Positions 9,253 through 22,600 of a stretch of 64,000 nucleotides of DNA are shown one piece after another; within the stretch, counting starts at the first letter, position 1; each line of letters opens with the position of its first letter. The translations under genes and the position numbers were made by a program. The DNA is from Fragilaria crotonensis (taxonomy: Eukaryota; Bacillariophyta; Fragilariophyceae; Fragilariales; Fragilariaceae). A model generated the notes under the pieces. It was not told where the DNA came from, made no database searches, and worked only from the letters and a program-made list of their open reading frames with translations. Location: NCBI GenBank assembly GCA_022925895.1, contig JAKSYS010000145.1, positions 1-64,000 on the forward strand. Reading direction: 5' to 3'.

Positions 9253-10154
9253 TGATAGATTCTGCGTGCGAGCGCGGAGTGGAGGCCAGACCATGGTTAA
9301 ATCGGGCGCACGCCAGACCGGGGTCGCAGGCAGGTGGTGACGTCACGGTGACGGTATCGGTCGCTACAGTACGAACGTTGGCCGGTGCTACGGTTTCTGG
9401 ACTACTGGATGCTACGCTAGCGGCAGAGGAAGCGGGAGTGCTAGTAGCAAACGCGACGGTATACGCGTGGGTGTCTACTGGACGGGTATACTGAGCTACG
9501 GTATGACTAGGCGTAACTACAGCACATGTAGACGTAGACACAGTGCTAGTAGGCGAAGCAACTGTGCTAGTATCTGTAGGTACGATGCAAGTAGATGGTG
9601 CTACGTTGCGCGTAGGTGACACTACAGTATGTGGACGTGGGTGGAGTCCTACGGTGACGTCGGTAGCCAAGTGGGTACTAGTACACTGGCTATCGCTACA
9701 GGGGGACTGAACCATGATGACGGCGGGTAAAAAGTCGTCATGGTCAGTTACGCTGCTACGAAAATTGTACATTGTGAAAAATGGGGGCCGGCTAAATATA
9801 TTTACAAGGGTAGACAAATTTGTGAGAAATTGTTGATCATCAAATGATGATCAACTTCTTTTGATGAGTGTTCTCCAGGAACACTCAGGATCACAAAAGA
9901 AACGGTGCACGTCTGAAGAGTGCACGTCTGAAAAGGTGTACGTCTGAAGAGGTCGTACGAGGCCGAGCGTTGGGCGAGAAAATGGTCGTTTATGCAACGA
10001 ACGACATGAATTTGATCGTTGCAATTTTGGAGTGGGATATGATTCCCGTACGACAGTAACGATACGACGTATACTGTTTACTAGCCTAATGTGAAGTGTC
10101 ATACTGAATATGTAGACAGTAAAAATACGTAGGAGCGGTACTAAAAGTCTGTCA
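9253..10154 (-). repeat. 3' LTR of copia element A
   Basis: 902 bp, beginning tgatagattctgcg on the plus strand and ending aaagtctgtca. It is followed inward by cccctctt, the complement of a purine tract (aagagggg) that fits the polypurine tract next to a 3' LTR. It differs from the other LTR at roughly eight to ten positions. Confidence 0.93.
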
Positions 10155-13100
10155 CCCCTCTTGAATCAGATCTCCGTAGAAATTGGTGATGGAGAAAGTA
10201 GGTGATCAGGAAGTTTGCAAAAGATTTTGTCAAGGTGAGGATCAATCTTGGAGGATGTCTGAGTTTTGGTTAGGATGTCAGCAAGTTGAGAGTCACAAGG
10301 GATCCAATAGAGTTGATGAGTACCATCTTGTTGGCCTTGGCGGACAAAGTGAAAGCGTCTTTCAATGTGGCGAGTTTTGCGAGTTAGTTTGCCATTCTTG
10401 GCAATTTGAACAGTTGCTTCATTGTCAATCATAAGGACAGATGGGATTGTAGGTAAACGTTGGGATGATTCGCGCCATTGTTTAGTGCCAAGGTATGTCA
10501 TGTCATATAAAAGCATTCTGATGTGGGCAGTAGCCATAGTTGCAGAGCAGGCTGCCATGTATTCAGCTTCAGAGGTTGACATTGCAATTGGGGTAGGCAT
10601 TGTTGAGTTGGCTTCAATGAGGGCACCATTGTGAAAGATCATGTATCCAACAGTTGATCTGCCAGTGTCAGGGCAATCTTGCCAGCTGGCATCAGAGAAG
10701 ACAGTCAGGTCAGAGTATGGAATGCTGTGTTGGGCACAGATACTATAGATTGGGTTAGAAGTGCCATCAGGATAGAATTTCAAAGCATAGCTGGGTCGGC
10801 GTCTGAGATAGCCAAATAACCAGATAAGGGCGCGGAAGTCAAGTTCACCGGGGCAGATGCAGGCTTTTGCAAGTTTGCAGACTGCAAAAAGGATATCGGC
10901 ACGTGTGTTATATGCTAGATAAAGTAGGGTGCATACGGCTGAGCGAAACGGGAGGCGGGAATGTCTTTTCTCAATTATAGACTTGTCATGATCGGTGACA
11001 GGACGGTTATCTTTGGTGAAGACGTAATCGGGTGGGAAGGGAGTTTCGCGTTCAGGGAATTCGGAATCGGGTCATAGCGTTGGAGAGCGTTCAAGACATA
11101 TCGGTGTTGGTCTAGAGTGTAAGTGGAATCTTTGTGGCGGTGGATGCGCATTTGCAGGAACCATTGTGCAGGACCAAGGAATTTCACGTCAAAGCGGTTG
11201 CGGACGGAATCTTCGAAAGATTTCTCGATGGAATCGTTGCTTCCAACATAAAGCATGTCATCGACGAAGAATAGGAGGCGAAGCCATTGGTTATGTTTAT
11301 CATAGTAAACAAAATAGGATGGTTCTGCTTGGGATTGAATGAATCCTTGAGAGTATAGCCATTCAGAGAATTCAATGTTCCAATATTTGCCTGAGTAGAC
11401 AAGACCATAGATTCCTTTGTCAAGAAGAAGTGGGACTCCAAAGTATTTGGCATATTCTGGGAAGTGGTAGGCAAGGTAAAGTGGCAGGATCACAAAGTGA
11501 CGTCCAATAACTTTGGCTTGAAGATAGGCTCCAATGAAGTCAGCACCTTTAAGGATGCGGCGGAAAGCACAGGTTTTGGATATGAGGAGTTTGACCCCTC
11601 TTGAAGATGCACAGGGTGACCATGTGTCTTCAAAAGGTTGAGGGATCTCAATTGGGATAGTGTTAGACTTCTTAACTTTATTGATATTCTCTTCTCTTTG
11701 CTTAAGTAGTTGCTGCTGGTACTTTGCTTTAGTTTTCTTGATTCTTCTCTTTTCCATGTCGCCGCGGGCAACAAGGCGGGCTTTGAGTTTGTCAAGTTTG
11801 CCAGATGCTGTTTGCTTTGCTTTGAGCACAAGTTTAACTGGGATAATTAATTCATCTGCATGGGGTTTCTGGCCAAGAATGAAGGTACCATGATCAATGA
11901 GGTTCTTGATTTCCATTTTGATTGCATGAAGCCAGGCAGAGCGGATGTCATCATCAAGTTTGAGGACAGCTTGAAAGGATTGGGGTTCTGGCAAGTATTT
12001 ATCAACAGGATCATCATTTTCTGTAGATGTTTCAGCAGAGGCATCAAGGGTAAGCATAGCAGTGTGGATAGGGTCAATGGATGGTGGTGATTCAGCACAT
12101 TCTTGGAAGTAGAGTGTCATCTCTTTCTGAAGGGGTGTGTGTCTCTTCTGGTGATGAGTGAGATTGAGCAGTTGAGGTGCAGGTGGTGTTGGACCAGGTT
12201 GTAGATCATCATCATCAGTGTCATCATCATTATCAATAGTCTCAGTAGGAGGGTGATTATCAACATTATTGGTGCTTATGTTTAGTGTTTTTTGAAGGAT
12301 CATCAGTTGCTAGTTCTTCAATGAAGGAGGAAGGGTTGATTCCAAGGTTGGCAACAGATCCAGTTTGGTGAATGATGGTGGGTTCAGAATTCTCAACATT
12401 TTCTAGTCCATTAGGGTCCATGTGGGAGCGGATAGGAATGGCTCCAGCAAAAGGTTTGGAGTCAAAAGCAAGGGCAGAGCTGAAATCTTCATCAAAATAA
12501 GCGTCACGGGTTGTGATAATTCGTTGAGGATGGTCTGGGGAATAGACTAGCCAGCCAGCAGAGTTTTCAGGGAATCCAATAAAAGTTCCACGGGATGCGC
12601 GTTGGAGCTGTTGTTTATAAGTGATTAACTTGTTTCGAAAAGTCGGTTCATAACGTTTGAAATAGACTGGGCATCCAAATACGCGGAAGTTGGTGAGGCT
12701 GGGTTTTCGGCCATAACTATAGTGGAAGGGGGTTGTAGGATTTCCATCTTGATCAGTGACATTCTTTGCAGGGCAAGCATTGACAATTTGGACTGCATAG
12801 GCATGAGCATGGTGAAAGAAGGCACCTCCAAGTCTGGCAGTATTGAGCAGAGTGTTTGCAATGTTGTGGACTTCTCTCCATTTGGCTTCACAAATTCCAT
12901 TCATTTCTTGATGTTCAGGGGCTGCAGCTTCAACTTTGATTCCAAGATTGGTGCAAGTTGAGATGAATTTGGCAGAAGTAAATGCTGTTCCAGCATCAGT
13001 GCGGATAAAGCGGACAGATTGGGTGCGTCCAAGAAGTTCTGATTGTGTGAGCCAAGATTGCAGGGCAGTGAGAATGGATAAGGTGCTTTCAGTGGGTAGT

Positions 13101-15159
13101 CCAATCCAACCAGTTAGTTTGCCAGGAGTTGTCACAATGAAAAGGTAGGCAGAATAGTTAGTGTTAGTTGTCAGGCCAAAACGGAATGGGTTTCTCAGAA
13201 GGTCAAGGTGAAGTTGATGGAATGGTTCTGAACCTTGGCGGAGTGGGACTTTGCTTCTGGCGCGTTTTTGGCTGATTGAAATTCTGATTGGCCAAGTTTG
13301 AGTGTCAGTGGCTGGTGACAAAATGTGATCATTCCAAACATGGTGAAGGGATCCAGTCATAAGATTGCGGAAATTACGATGTGCAAGGCGACGGGATGTG
13401 ATCTCAAGTGGCAAGGTTGCAGTGGGTTGGTCTGGGTTTGGATTGGTTGAAGTGTCCAAGTGTTGCTCAAAAGTGATGGCAGGTGGGTTTGGAGTGTCAT
13501 CAGAAGTTGTGTTGGGTTGGGAAGTCATGGAAAAAGCTTGTTCAGAGGGTAGCTCTTGAAGAATGGTTGGCCATGTGTATGTTGAGTTGTTGGGAAAACG
13601 GATTGTGGTTGCTCTGTTCTGGATGATGACTGTGAAGTTTTGGGTGGCAGAAATGGCAGTCAGGGAAAGCAGACGGTGGCTAAGACCTTCAATGTAGTAA
13701 ACATCAGCAAGACCAAGGATAGCTTTCTGTCCTTCTGTGGTTGTAAAGAAACAGTCAGTTGTGCCTTTGAAAGTGGATATCTTGGTGGTTCCATCAGCAA
13801 GGGAAACAGGTACATGGCAGGGTTCAACATCATGGAGATCACTGAAGACAGGAGTGTAGTGGCTTGTAGCACCACTGTCAGGAGCCAATTATCAAGATCT
13901 GGCGGTCCAAAGCGCTGATATGCAGACATGGGGTCATCTGGGAAGTATTCAATTGCATCAGTGCTGGGAGGTGAGTGTGACATGGAGGGTACAAAATCAT
14001 TGTCAGTCAGTGATGGGTTGATTTCCATTTGAGGCAAGTTGGTGTCAGGCCAGATTGTTGGTGGGCCATTGTTGAAGGCAGGGTTGTTGTTAATGAGGCA
14101 AGGAAGGCTTGATGGTAATGAGTTGTTTCAGCATGAGGTGAAGATGAATAAGTGACAAAATAAGCTCTTTGATTTCTGGGAGCAGTGTTCTCATTATTGG
14201 TTGGTGACCTTGGGTTTCCTCCATTTCTGTTATTGGTGTTCTGAGGTCTGTTAGTTGCAGTTGGGCATTGTCTTGCATAGTGACCAGTTCTTCCACAATT
14301 GTTACAAACTATGTTGGTGGCATTATTGGGTGAAGGATTTGGCCGAAATGGGGTGGAATTGCTCTGCGGTCGATGTTGGTTGTTGGAGTTTGATGAAGTT
14401 GGTCGCAAGGGCGGTCGGTTGCCATGATTCGGTCTTGGTGGCGGGGCGTTGCGACGATTGTTTTGGTGACGGTTTGAATGCTGATTTTGGTTGCTTTGGG
14501 GTCTGATTGGTGGCCGATTGCCGCTGCTGTTTTGTTGGGTATAAGGTCGCAGAATTGAGCTGAGAGCTTGATGTTGTCGCGGGGTGAACTGTTTTTGGAA
14601 AGTCGGACGATGGGCAGGGCGATGGAATTGTTGGCGGGCAGCATTGGCATGTTGGTTATAATTGCGTTGATTTTGTGATGGCAAAGTTAGGCCACGGGAT
14701 TCGTCAATATTCAAAAGATGGCTTTCAAGTTCGGAGAAAGCGGGCAATTCTTCATCGTTAAGTTCGGCTCTGCGGAGGTCGGCATCAAAACGTTGGTAAG
14801 AGGCAGCATAAAAATGGTGATTACTTCCACCGCGAATGGCTCTTTTAATAAGATCTGCGTCTGTGTTGGGAATGCCGGCGTGGTAGCAATCGCGCGTCAA
14901 AACTCGGATGCGATTCAAATAGGAGGTTGCAACTTCATTGTGGCCTTGTTTAATAGAATAAAAGGCTTCTCTTGTGCGTTCAACATGATCTGGAGTAAGC
15001 GGAGCACAATGTCGGCGGAGAGTAAAGATTGCAGTTCTGGCATCTGGTGGGCCATCAATGATGTGTTTTTGGCAGGGATCACAGACATGTGTAAAAATGA
15101 GATTGTAAATTGCAGTGCCAATGAAGGGATGGGAGTAGGAAATCTGTTTGGGCCAAAGA

Positions 15160-18100
15160 TCAAAGACTTGGCGTGTCAGGAGAGATGTTACAAACGATGC
15201 GGAGGTTATCCATGAAGGCATTGAATTGTCGGCGTCGGGCGACAAGATCGGTTGGGTATGATAGTTTCCGGAGATTGGCATTTTTGGCATATTTCAAAAG
15301 GGTTTTAGTTAAATCTTCAATGGGTGGATAAGTGAAGTCAGTTCTGGTTGAAGAAGTTAGTGCATCTGGGGATTGCAAAGGGATCTGAGGAGGGTCATCC
15401 TGTTGGTCTTCATTATCTTCATCATCAGTAAAGAATGTTTCATGAATTGGAGGATAGGCAAAAGTTGGATGTTTTGCAGGTTTGTCCTTTGCTGCAGGTT
15501 TGGATGGAGTGTCTGTCTTTGGTGAAGAGGATGTTTCAATTTGGGTGTCTGGTTGCACAGATTTTGGAGACAGAATTTGTGTTACAGTGCGTGAAAGGCG
15601 TTTCAAAGGATTTTCGGCAGGTGTGTCAATTTCTTGAGCTTGGACGTCAGAAGATGGCTGATTTGCATCAATATTATGCGTTTCGTGTCGGGAAATGTCA
15701 GTTTCGGAAGAATTGTCAGAAGTATCTGGATCTGCAGTTTCTGGTTCAATTTCAGGGGGATTTTCTTCTTGAAGAGACGATCTACGGGTGCGGACAACCA
15801 TAAGGGCTGTGTGTTCACAAAAAGATGATTCTTGTTTGTCCAATTGAAATCTTACTACATTACAATTACTGCTGTCCATTCTTGTAGCATTTACACCAAT
15901 GTGTCTGTACAGGCAAGAAGGATCAGGTAAGTTGCAAGTAGTAACCTGGTTGTTAAAGAGACTAGTGTTCACACCAGACTCACCAGGGGGGTTGCTCAAG
16001 ATATTGGGTTCAGAGGCTTTGATGAAAGGATATTCAGGATGATTGTGTTGTTGCCAATAATATGAAAAAGGATTGTGAGTGATCTGAGACAATGGGTTGC
16101 TGAGGGCATTCTCAAGGTGTGGGAGAGCCCAGGATCCATAAACATCGGTGGATCCACGTTTTGTAGTAATCACTTGGATGAGGCGAGTTGCAAGAGACAA
16201 GGGAATGGTTTTGGGATCATCAATGACATGATAAACAGGGTTTGGTTGGCGCCAAAGTTGGCTAGGATTGTTGGGGCAAGTCCAGGGATTGGCAGCATAA
16301 CAGGTGTTCATTGGAATGCAGGCTTGGTCATTGAAAAGCTGTTGGACTGTTGTTGTTGTGTAAGGTTTGATGGTCCCATTGTGTTGGTGAAAATGATTGG
16401 TTTGTTCTCCTTGTTGTAGATAAGGGAAAATGTGAGCACTTGGCAATGGAATAGGAAGCTCAGTTGGGGATCCTGGAGTGTAGGAAGGAGTTGACTGATG
16501 CTCTTGGGTGTTGCCTTGGTAGATAAGGACTTTGGTTGGCAAGGGTGTTTGAGGTAGGACACATTGAGGGTCAGTGACATTGATGTTTGAGACAACTCTG
16601 AACATGGTGTATTCATGATCTGGCAGGAAATCAATGGAATGGTTGATGGTATCTGTCTTGATGGGGTCAAAGTTGGACTTAAGGGTTGCATAATCACAGT
16701 TTCCAATTGGGATGGTGAAGTTCTGAAGGTCATTGGAAGTGAGCGGACGGCAGATGACAAAGTTGACGGCAATAGCAGTGGCTTTTGAGTGCATGATTGA
16801 TAACTGTTCAGGTGTAGGGGATGTGGCCATTGGGAAGGCTGAGCAATTGTGATTCATGAGTAGATCAGCAGGGGGAAGGGAACCAATGCAAATGTTTGAG
16901 GATTGCAAATGTAAGTCATCTCCAGTTGTGAGTTTGGAAGTCAAAGTTGCATGTTGGCGGAGTGTTGCTGAGATTAAGACACGGGCAACATGGGAAGCAG
17001 ATGGAGATATTCCAGTTGTGGGTTCTCCAAAACCGTTGACAAGCGGTGAATGAGTGAATGCAATGAGGGATGCAGAGTTCAAATGTGTAGGAGTTTGAAT
17101 ATGGCGAGTCCTGGTGCTGTCCAAAGTGATATCATAGGGACTGGGAGACAGTTGCTGATCTTGGAAGAATTTGATAATGAAGCGCGGGACATCTCTGAAG
17201 TTACTTCGGTTCGGGAAAAGTCGTAGAGCGGTCGCAAAAGTTGGGATATTGCGAATGATATCAGCAAGTTCAGGAGGTTGATGAGGGCATGAAGATGTTT
17301 GTCCCTGAATATAAAGGTGGATGAGGTACATCATTTTGAAGGCATAAAGGATGGATAGGGAGCATTCATGTCCAAAGGATCCAGGTTCATAGTCACTCAA
17401 AAGGGATACAAATAATGATGGGGTGCCATTGGTGAGTTGAGATCTGTGCTCAGAAGAAAGATTGTCCATGACCAAATTGGTAGTTCTGTTGAAAGTGTGT
17501 TGGATGCATTGAATGAATTCCTCTTGATTGGGGTCTTTGTCAGATCCAGCAATTAAAATGGGATAAAGGTTGCACATCAGGTGGCGAAGATGTTCGGTCG
17601 TCAAGTCGCGAATGCATTGTTTGGTGACTGGATTTGACTGAATATAACGTAGACAGAAGCTTGCAGCTGTGATACTTGAATCAACACATGTTGGAAGGTT
17701 GCACATGGTGATTGGCCCATTGATGTCATCTTGAAGAGTTGCATCAGCATAGAAAAGAAGTGAGGCATGTGGATTGGTTCTGGAATCCAAATCAGAATGG
17801 TGTTGCAAAAAGGGGACATGATGGATTGGGTCCAAGACATTGTCTTCAGGGCAAGGGATGTGCAGTTTGTCAAGGCGGTATGGAAGCTCCAAAGTTTCAT
17901 CATCATCAGATAGTTCAAGAAATGCTGTGATTCCAGTGGATGTGGAAAGGCAATCAAAGGTGCTGTCATTGCTGCTGCTCAAATTGGAAAACAAGGGACT
18001 GAAAAGTTCTGAATTGAGACTGATTGCTGGAGATGGTGGTGCATCAAGATTTCTAGGTCCAGAGGTGTTGAAGGTTTTCAAATAATTGACTTGACATGAT

Positions 18101-20322
18101 TGAGTTCTGTTTCTGCTTGAAGGAGTTGAAGGGGTCTCAGTTTCATCATCATCAATTGAAATGGTGAATGGGATTGCAGCATTGATAGGTGGCTTGACAT
18201 AGAAAGGGTTGGCAACATTGATGGGAGTTGCAAATTGCTTGGACTTGGTTGGGGGTTGAGGCCTTGCTGGTCTTGGAATATTTTTCGTCATTTTTACATT
18301 TTTGGTAGCTTTTCTGGTTGTCATCCTGTCCATGAGAGTTAGGGAATCCAAAGTTTTAACTGTGAAGGAATCTGGGATAAATGAGCTGGTGTCTGTGCTG
18401 TCATCATTGTCTGAGGAATCTGGGACTGAGTAGGGAGAGTTTTGAATCATTGGGAGTGCATCAAGTTGTTTTGGAGATTCCTTTTTGTCGCCGTTGCTTT
18501 GTTCTTCAACTTCAACGTCAGCGGCGGGAGCTTTTTGTGCTTTGGTGGGCGGCAGTGTCTGATCGCGAACGGAAAGGCATAATTGTTTGGGACACGGGCA
18601 GTAGATGGAGAAGACACTTGAAGCATTAACTACGTCACTATCGTCGTCGTCATCGTCATCCATATCGTCATCGCGATAAATGTTGGTCGTGGAGCGAGCT
18701 GGAATGTCGTCAGACGCGTCAGTCATTTCGTCATCGTCCACGGGATCGCCGTTGTAATTAGGAACACGAGCATGGCCGTTAGGTTGGTCACGAATTGGAC
18801 GTTGGTAATTAGGAGAGGGGACGTCAGAAGGCGGGGTTGGCGCGCGCGGACGGATAGGCGTGGGTAGGATTTCAAAACCGGTCGGACGCAAGATGACGTT
18901 TGCGTTATGGGGAAAAATATGGACGGACGGGCTGCCAAATGTCGCAGCTGCAGTACTGAAAGAGATCTGTACGATCGTCGTAGAAATGTCATTGGCAGTT
19001 CGGCGCGGGGGTCCAATGTGTCCCAAGTCCAGGACTCTTGGGAGCTGATGGTGCGAATCACCACGATCATGGTCGTGGTCGGAAATGGGAATTGGGGTCC
19101 GCCATGGGGTCGCTTTGAGCGGCGATATCTCCGGATTGGTCGCTCCGATTTTCGTAAGTGGGAGCTTGTTTTGCAGGTCTTGGAGCGCCTGAGGAGTTTC
19201 TGACTTTACTTTTGTCGTGTGAAGGTCCGAACGCCCAACGAAATTGATTTGTTGACTTCCACATTCACGAACATATTGGCGGGTTTTATAACGGATCTCG
19301 GGCTGTTTTGCGTCTGAAAACGCATCCTTTTCGCAGGGAAGCATCGGGGAGGCAGGGACGTCTGAGTCATCGAATTGTCGCTTCCTGGTGGATTTTGGGC
19401 GGGTGGGAGCTGGAATCTTGCGGTCGTCGTCATCACGAACGCTGTAATCGTCATCGTCGGCGACGTCGTCATCGTCGCTATCGTCGAATAATTCTGTCTG
19501 GGGTTGGTGGCTGCGCGCAGGAGGGAAATGGTGAGTGCCCTGGGTGTCTGGAATGTACTCCTGCTTGATTCTCATGACTTTATGAGTGTTTGAGCGCTCT
19601 GCAGTCGCGCTGTCGATGGCCTCGGCGTTGCTAGCCGCTTCATCGTTGTCGTCGTCGTCGGTTTCGGTGGCCCTGAATGTTTTGTTGCGCCCAATAGGAG
19701 TTGTAAGGATGCCCTGGATGTATGGATGAGTCGTTGGATGGTTTCTGGTGGCGCGGGAAGACTTGTTGTTGCGCTCGGAGTTGGCGCGTTCGATGGCCTC
19801 GGCGATGACGGCCGCTTCATCGGTGTCGGTTTCGTAGGTAATTGCAGCTTTAGTAGTAGGAAGCTTCTTCTTTTTCATTGTAGTGTTAGTAAGGCCCAAT
19901 TTGGCTCTCTTAGAGCGAGTTAGATAGAGGGTGGGATGGGTGGGCGTAGCGGCAGGAATGTTGACATCTGCGCTCATGACGACTGGAGGCTCCGGTTCGG
20001 AGGCAAGAAAGGGGGACGAGTCCTTCTTCTTCGACTTCTTGTCGGCTTTCGTAAGGTTGAAGCGAATGGTGGGCATGGTGGGTGGGGCTGAAATGCTGCT
20101 GGAGGGGCTGGGGCTGCTGTTAACTAAGTTCTTAATAAATTGTGTGCACTTTGAATCTGGGGGAGCTCTGTTGAAAAATTCTGTTATTTTCAGTTGCTTC
20201 AGATCTGACAGTTTAGATGGAAGCATAACTGAATTCCTGAGCCTAACTAACCTGAAGGTATCAGAGTTAAAAAGGGCAGAGGACGCCTGCCTAAGTCGGT
20301 TGATTCTAGGCGAGTGAACCAT
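15160..20322 (-). other. Extra very long ORF of copia element A
   Basis: An open frame of about 1,880 codons precedes the gag region. The frame is open from within the 5' LTR (from 20,808), giving a Ser/Thr/Val-rich stretch. An in-frame ATG also sits exactly across the LTR/primer-site junction (20,320-20,322). The product is largely low-complexity and acidic, with Asp runs, several Lys/Arg patches, and about three degenerate repeats near residues 315-440 (TxxTDxDEAAxxAEAI). A QLKITEFF motif lies at residues 205-212. No known domain was recognised except that the end resembles a gag N-terminus. Diatom copia elements usually have a single gag-pol; an ORF of this size is unusual. Confidence 0.7.
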
Positions 20323-21221
20323 GATAGATTCTGCGTGCGAGCGCGGAGTGGAGGCCAGACCATGGTTAAATCGGGCGCACGCCAGACCGGGGTCGCAGGC
20401 AGGTGGTGACGTCACGGTGACGGTATCGGTCGCTACAGTACGAACGTTGGCCGGTGCTACGGTTTCAGGACTACTGGATGCTACGCTAGCGGCAGAGGAA
20501 GCGGGAGTGCTAGTAGCAAACGCGACGGTATACGCGTGGGAGTCTACTGGACGGGTATACTGAGCTACGGTATGACTAGGCGTAACTACAGTACATGTAG
20601 ACGTAGACACAGTGCTAGTAGGCGAAGCAACTGTGCTAGTATCTGTAGGTACGATGCAAGTAGATGGTGCTACGTTGCGCGTAGGTGACACTACAGTATG
20701 TGGACGTGGGTGGAGTCCTACGGTGACGTCGGTAGCCAAGTGGGTACTAGTACACTGGCTATCGCTACAGGGGACTGAACCGTGACGACGGCGGGTAAAA
20801 GTCGTCATGGTCAGTTACGCTGCTACGAAAATTGTACATTGTGAAAAATGGGGCCGGGCTAAATATATTTACAAGGGTAGACAAATTTGTGAGAAATTGT
20901 TGATCATCAAATGATGATCAACTTCTTTTGATGAGTGTTCTCCAGGAACACTCAGGATCACAAAAGAAACGGTGCACGTCTGAAGAGTGCACGTCTGAAA
21001 AGGTGTACGTCTGAAGAGGTCGTACGAGGCCGAGCGTTGGGCGAGAAAATGGTCGTTTATGCAACGAACGACATGAATTTGATCGTTGCAATTTTGGAGT
21101 GGGATATGATTCCCGTACGACAGTAACGATACGACGTATACTGTTTACTAGCCTAATGTGAAGTGTCATACTGAATATGTAGACAGTAAAAATACGTAGG
21201 AGCGGTACTAAAAGTCTGTCA
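20322..21221 (-). repeat. 5' LTR of copia element A
   Basis: 900 bp and near identical to 9,253-10,154. On the coding strand it ends ...atcta-tca and is followed at once by tggttcactcgcc. TGG at this position is the usual start of a tRNA-primer binding site. The flanking acctg at 21,222 completes the target duplication. Confidence 0.93.
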
Positions 21222-22600
21222 ACCTGTTATCTATTCCAAAAATTGAAAGCACCTGTTATCTGCTACTTATAATATACCCCCTCAAATGACAATAATAGAA
21301 CGTTAACTTTTAATATATCAATAACACCTGTTATCTTTTTGCCATTTTTTCAATAGCACAATTTATGTTTTACACAATTTGCAATAACACCTGTTACAAT
21401 TTGCAATAGTAACACCTGTTTCAATTGTGCCAATTTCAACTCCACTCAAATTACCATACCCCAAAACGTAGAATGCCAAAAATTGACACACTTTCAAAGG
21501 TAAGGATCTCATGCATTGCTAAGCATTATCATTTGTTTCCCACTGATGAAATAAGCTGTGTTATTTTCTATTGACAAGGCTTGGCTTGTTGGTGTGAGGA
21601 AGTATGTGGTCATCTCGTGTGCTGCTCTGCTGTCAACATTGTATCTGTGCCAATGTATACATGGGATTCCAGCTTGTACAATGGATATGAAGGAAATTCA
21701 TCAAATGCCTGGGGGCTGACTCTCTTACTGATTGTGGCACACCACCATCATTGCGTTCTGATCAGAACAACTATGCTGGTGGTGGCCTTGGACGCAGTGT
21801 GTCCAGAACTAATTTTCACTCCTTCTTCCTGTGTGCAATAACATATTTGCAGAAGTCTGTGGAAAACTAAAGCATTTATTTTAGCAGGTTTACAATCAAA
21901 ATTTACCTGCTGATTCCTGGTACCTGCTACTCCAGTACTGGGAGTACTCCTGTACTATGGAGGGATGATTGGGTCGTTGATGCCCACCATTGTCCGTGTT
22001 CCGACTGCAGCGGGTGTGGCCTCCCAGTACTATGCAGTGATGGCGCCACAGGCGAGGGTTTCCAGGATAGTATTGATCCAGCCCGGCCCAGCGGATTGCA
22101 GCGAGAGACTGGTACCAAGGCTCCACCATGCTCCCAATCATGATGTGGGTCCCATACTTCCTTGGATTCGAGGCGCCTGAGGTGGTGCTCAAGGTGATGC
22201 AATCATTGCTGGTGGCAGGTCTAGAGTCTGATGTACTTGGGAATCAATCTTTATCCCTAGTTGACTTGTGTATGACAGCATGTGTGCGTGCTCGTGTTAG
22301 TGGTGCTCCCAAAAAACGCAATGTATTGGATTTCCGCTGGTTAACACTGGTACTAGTTACAGAGCGAGAGGTGATCAGCAGGAGGATGAGTATAAGGCTC
22401 CACCTGTCTTCCCAACCTAACAGCACGATCCAGGGAGCTTGCAGCAGAGGAGCAAGTAGCATCAATGGCAGCACCATGAGGCAAAGAGTCCAAGGATTAC
22501 TTGCCATATGAGAGATTTTGCATCATAGTGGCATGCGGGCAATTTGCGGAGCTCGCGACAGAGTGGGATATCCCTAACCTATGCAACCATTCTAGTCTAG
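21222..22600. other. AT-rich region with acctgtta repeats; no gene
   Basis: The motif acctgtta(tct) occurs at least five times between 21,222 and 21,420, spaced 25-75 bases apart, within AT-rich sequence. Copia element A inserted into one copy of this motif. Beyond about 21,580 only short frames occur. The region may be the decayed 5' part of the DIRS-like element to its right; no domain was recognised. Confidence 0.5.

Larger units (their letters stand above)
9253..21221 (-). mobile_element. Ty1/copia LTR retrotransposon A, about 12 kb, young
   Basis: This is a complete-looking element in minus orientation bounded by two LTRs (TG...CA in both) with a 5-bp direct target repeat acctg at 9,248-9,252 and 21,222-21,226. 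In coding order it has the 5' LTR (right), a very long extra ORF (about 20.3-15.2 kb), a gag-like region with a CCHC zinc knuckle (CNNCGRTGHYARQCP, about 15.3-14 kb), aspartic protease (DSGATSH), GAG-pre-integrase and integrase (about 13.9-12.3 kb), copia-type reverse transcriptase with FVDD (about 12.1-11 kb), RNase H (about 10.8-10.2 kb) and the 3' LTR. The order protease-integrase-RT-RNase H identifies Ty1/copia. The coding part lies in several frames, consistent with about three to five breaks, some of which may be family-type frameshift joins. The LTRs are about 99% identical, so the insertion is recent. Confidence 0.93.

Noticed and set aside
9119-9817. 232-codon minus-strand frame ending near 9,119
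   Set aside because: It is the LTR copy of the frame that opens the long ORF in the other LTR of copia element A, running out into flanking DNA. Not a host gene.
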